From: Streptomyces sp. NBC_01197 | GTDB lineage: Bacteria > Actinomycetota > Actinomycetes > Streptomycetales > Streptomycetaceae | Direction: 5' to 3' | Assembly: GCF_036010505.1 (NCBI RefSeq) | Contig: NZ_CP108569.1 | Location: forward strand, 5,633,001 to 5,697,000 | Length of the DNA: 64,000 bases | Shown here: positions 61,994-64,000 of the stretch, in pieces | Numbering within the stretch: the stretch's first letter is position 1 | Layout of the letters: each line of letters starts with the position of its first letter | The notes under the pieces: generated by a model | What the model was told of the DNA's origin: nothing | Seen by the model: only the letters and a program-made list of their open reading frames with translations | The model's database searches: none | Made by a program: the position numbers and the translations under genes

Positions 61994-62110
61994 TGACCGG
62001 CGGGGGGGACCGGCGTGCGAGGCTGGGCGGTGGCAGCGCGCCGCTCCGCCCTGCCGACCGGACCGGACGCCGTCCGTTCCGGACCGGAAGCCCGCCAGGA
62101 GGAATCCGCC

Positions 62111-62458
62111 ATGCCGCAGATCACCGTCGAGTACTCCGAGTCCCTGGAGGACGCCTTCGACCGCAGAGGCTTCGTACTCGGCCTGCACCCGGTCGTCGTG
62201 GAGACGGTCTCCGCCACGCTCCCCGCCTGCAAGACGAGGTTCGTCAGGACGGCCGGGTTCGTCGCGGGCGACGGCGCGGGTGACGACGCCGTGGTGCACG
62301 TGGAGATCGCGCTGCTGGCCGGCCGTACCGACGAGGCCAAGGCGCGGCTGAGCGAGGCGGTGCTCGATGTCGTACGCCACCACCTGAAGCCCACGCAGAG
62401 CACGGTGCACCTCTCCGCCGAGACCCGCGATCTGGACGCGTCCTACCGCAAGGCCTGA
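62111..62458 (+). CDS. CHMI-like tautomerase (5-carboxymethyl-2-hydroxymuconate isomerase family)
   Basis: 115 residues, the length of CHMI. The catalytic Pro follows Met (PQITVEYSES), as in the tautomerase superfamily, and the end reads VHLSAETRDLDASYRKA as in CHMI. It moves a double bond in an aromatic-breakdown intermediate, or acts on a related keto acid. No other homoprotocatechuate gene is near. AGGAGG lies 7 bases before the ATG. It follows the MITE and has its own promoter or reads on from the LacI gene. Confidence 0.85.
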   Translation: MPQITVEYSESLEDAFDRRGFVLGLHPVVVETVSATLPACKTRFVRTAGFVAGDGAGDDAVVHVEIALLAGRTDEAKARLSEAVLDVVRHHLKPTQSTVHLSAETRDLDASYRKA

Positions 62459-62488
62459 GCGCGGGCCGGGTGTTCCCGCGGGCCGTCC

Positions 62489-63214
62489 TCAGCCGGTGCG
62501 CTGGGCGGGGAGTTCCGTCGCGGGCAGCGGCGCCAGCGAGAGCAGCCGGCCGACCAGGTCCCCGAACGGCCCGTCGGCGGGCTCCTCGCTCAGTATCCGG
62601 CGTACGACCGCCGCCATCTCGGTGTCGTACGCCGCGCTCACCGCGGCCAGCGCGGCGAAGTCGTGCACCAGCTGCAATTCCAGCTCGGACCGCGGAATGC
62701 TCCGCCCGTCGAGCCAGATCAGCGCGGTCGACTCGGCGAGCGACACCCACGACCTGACCACCAACTGGAGCCTGGCGGGCGGCTCCTGGACGTCCAGATG
62801 GGACAGGATCTGGAGATACGCGGTGGTGCGGACCTCGTCGATCATCGCGTTGGTGGTGGTGGAACCCACGGCGGGGCCGCCGCGCATCAGCGCGGCGAAG
62901 CCGGGCCCGTGCTCCTCGACGAAGTCGAAGAACCGCTCCATCACCCGCAGCAGCCGCGCCCCCAGCGGCCCTTCGCGCGGCTCGACGAACCGCTCGGCCA
63001 GCTCGTCGGCCGCGCGGCGCAGCGCCGCCTCGTACAGGCTCTGCTTGCCGGGGAAGTAGTGGTAGACGAGCGGCCGTGAAATGCCCGCGGCCGCGGCTAT
63101 CTCGTCGATGGAGACATCGTCGGGGGAGCGGTGGCTGAACAGTTCGAGCGCGACGCTGATCAGCTGCTGCCTGCGCTCTTCGACGCCCAATCTGCGGCGT
63201 ACCCCGGTCGTCAT
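62489..63214 (-). CDS. TetR-family transcriptional regulator
   Basis: 241 residues. HTH region: RRQQLISVALELFSHRSPDD, then EIAAAAGISRPLVYHYFPGK. The ligand domain is helical with FFDFVEEHGPGFAALMRGG. Target and ligand unknown. The ATG at 63214 has no ribosome-binding site but TACCCT (63226-63221, minus strand) lies 6 bases upstream, so it is probably leaderless. It converges with the tautomerase gene 30 bases away. Confidence 0.92.
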   Translation of the reverse strand: MTTGVRRRLGVEERRQQLISVALELFSHRSPDDVSIDEIAAAAGISRPLVYHYFPGKQSLYEAALRRAADELAERFVEPREGPLGARLLRVMERFFDFVEEHGPGFAALMRGGPAVGSTTTNAMIDEVRTTAYLQILSHLDVQEPPARLQLVVRSWVSLAESTALIWLDGRSIPRSELELQLVHDFAALAAVSAAYDTEMAAVVRRILSEEPADGPFGDLVGRLLSLAPLPATELPAQRTG

Positions 63215-63304
63215 ATGAACAGGGTACCGATTGTGGTGCCGCCGGGCGTTGGCCGTACCGGGGCGGGCTGTGCCACGTGCGCCCGATGCGGGCGTCGGCG
63301 AAAC

Positions 63305-63341
63305 GGGCCGTCGTGGCACGGATTCCGTGCCACGACGGCCC
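63305..63341 (-). terminator. strong hairpin terminator before the tetR promoter
   Basis: A perfect 17-bp stem (GGGCCGTCGTGGCACGG with its complement) with an ATT loop, 19 bases after the stop of the leftward glycosidase gene. Confidence 0.9.
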
Positions 63342-63360
63342 GCCGGCCGGCTGTTCCGGG

Positions 63361-64000
63361 TCAGGCGGTGGCCACCGCGAAGACGTGCAGCACGCCGCCA
63401 TTCGTCGTGGACGGCAGCGTCACGCTAGCCAGCTGCTTGCCCGCCTGGAGTGTGACCGGCGCGGTCGCGAAGACCTCCGTGCCGACCGGGTCCGTACCAC
63501 CGCCCTGGACATCGCGGTACGGGGTGTGGACCGCGATCGTGTTGCCGAACGACGGCTTGTCCCCTCCGCCGCCCAGCGTCCAGTCGCTGAAGCCGATGTC
63601 CGCCTTCTGCGTGGTGCCGTCGGTGTACGTCAGCGTCGCCGTACCGCTGGCCGAACCCTCGGCCGCGCTGCCCAGCAGGCTGAGCTCCGTGGCGCCCTGC
63701 GCCGACGGGACGTTCAGCACCTGCGGGGTGTCCCCGGCCACCTCGATGTTGTCGGGGTCTCCGGCTGCCACCTTCGGCCAGGTGAAGTCGAAGCCGCCGG
63801 ACGAGACGGTACCCCCGGGTGTGGCCCCGGCCGCTGCCAGCGCCTTGCCCGAGTAGCTCCAGCCCTCACCGTCGAAGTTGGCCTGCGGGTTGTCGTCGTC
63901 GGAGGATATGGCCGTGCTGTTCCGGTTCCAGAGCATGCTGTTCTTCGTGGCGACGGTCACCGCGAACGACGTCTTCGGAAGCTCCTTGCCCGCCGAGGAC
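63361..64000 (-). CDS. C-terminal part of a secreted glycoside hydrolase (possibly GH92)
   Basis: The gene continues past the right edge; 212 residues are visible. The part is all-beta: NSMLWNRNSTAISSDDDNPQ, FDGEGWSYSGKALAAAG, GFDFTWPKVAAGDPDNIEVA, DIGFSDWTLGGG and VTLPSTTNGGVLHVFAVATA. This resembles the C-terminal NEW3/CBM-type domains found at the end of large secreted alpha-mannosidases and alpha-fucosidases, where N-F-D-G-x-G-x-S-Y-S is typical. The catalytic domain is outside the window, so the enzyme type is uncertain. Confidence 0.65.
   Translation of the reverse strand, partial: SSAGKELPKTSFAVTVATKNSMLWNRNSTAISSDDDNPQANFDGEGWSYSGKALAAAGATPGGTVSSGGFDFTWPKVAAGDPDNIEVAGDTPQVLNVPSAQGATELSLLGSAAEGSASGTATLTYTDGTTQKADIGFSDWTLGGGGDKPSFGNTIAVHTPYRDVQGGGTDPVGTEVFATAPVTLQAGKQLASVTLPSTTNGGVLHVFAVATA

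Noticed and set aside
1..64000. tRNA, rRNA, CRISPR arrays or phage genes
   Set aside because: I looked for cloverleaf-like 3' ends, direct-repeat arrays and phage structural motifs and saw none I could defend.

Overview
The window looks like a chromosomal segment of a Streptomyces or a close relative. It is very GC-rich, coding frames are strongly third-position biased, many genes overlap by ATGA or GTGA, and several starts look leaderless. The gene set is typical of the genus: a SARP/AfsR-type regulator, GlnA2 and GlnE, a maltose ABC importer without its own ATPase, and F420-dependent NADP reductase. All calls come from reading the sequence and from family knowledge; no database search was run.

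Region 1 (1-5750) is the right part of a small secondary-metabolite locus: a truncated KAS III-like synthase, a ketosynthase, an acyl-CoA oxidase-like flavoprotein, an acyl carrier protein and a second ketosynthase. Both ketosynthases keep the active-site Cys, so this is not a KS/chain-length-factor pair. Region 2 (5750-8040) is an accessory patch with a 25-bp palindrome, two very short ORFs, a proline iminopeptidase pseudogene, an Rsm22-type gene, and a MITE inserted in that gene's stop codon.

Region 3 (8040-17415) holds dimethylargininase, a TetR regulator, a primase-polymerase-like protein, an EfeUOB ferrous-iron uptake operon with an added lipoprotein and an iron-box-like site, and ureF/ureD genes without ureG or structural urease genes. 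Region 4 (17432-26517) holds methionine aminopeptidase, a two-component system, a secreted protein with two trypsin-fold domains, a phosphoesterase, F420:NADP oxidoreductase and a site-2 protease. Region 5 (26546-44794) holds a SARP/NB-ARC regulator, a drug-type ABC exporter, panB, an EEP-family membrane protein, an MFS exporter, nadE, a sedolisin, a DUF3105/DUF305 pair and a compact Mrp cation/proton antiporter operon.

Region 6 (45087-52739) is the glnA2-glnE neighbourhood, with a PhyH-type dioxygenase, a secreted protein and a PAP2 membrane enzyme. Region 7 (52807-62458) is a maltose/maltodextrin locus in which malEFG is flanked on each side by a GH13 alpha-glucosidase and a LacI regulator. 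It ends in a second MITE, again at a stop codon. The window closes with a CHMI-like tautomerase, a TetR gene and the 3' end of a probable secreted glycoside hydrolase.

The functional groupings are iron uptake (EfeUOB under a probable DmdR/IdeR site), maltose uptake and hydrolysis under LacI control, nitrogen/polyamine metabolism (GlnA2, GlnE), and Na+/pH homeostasis (Mrp).
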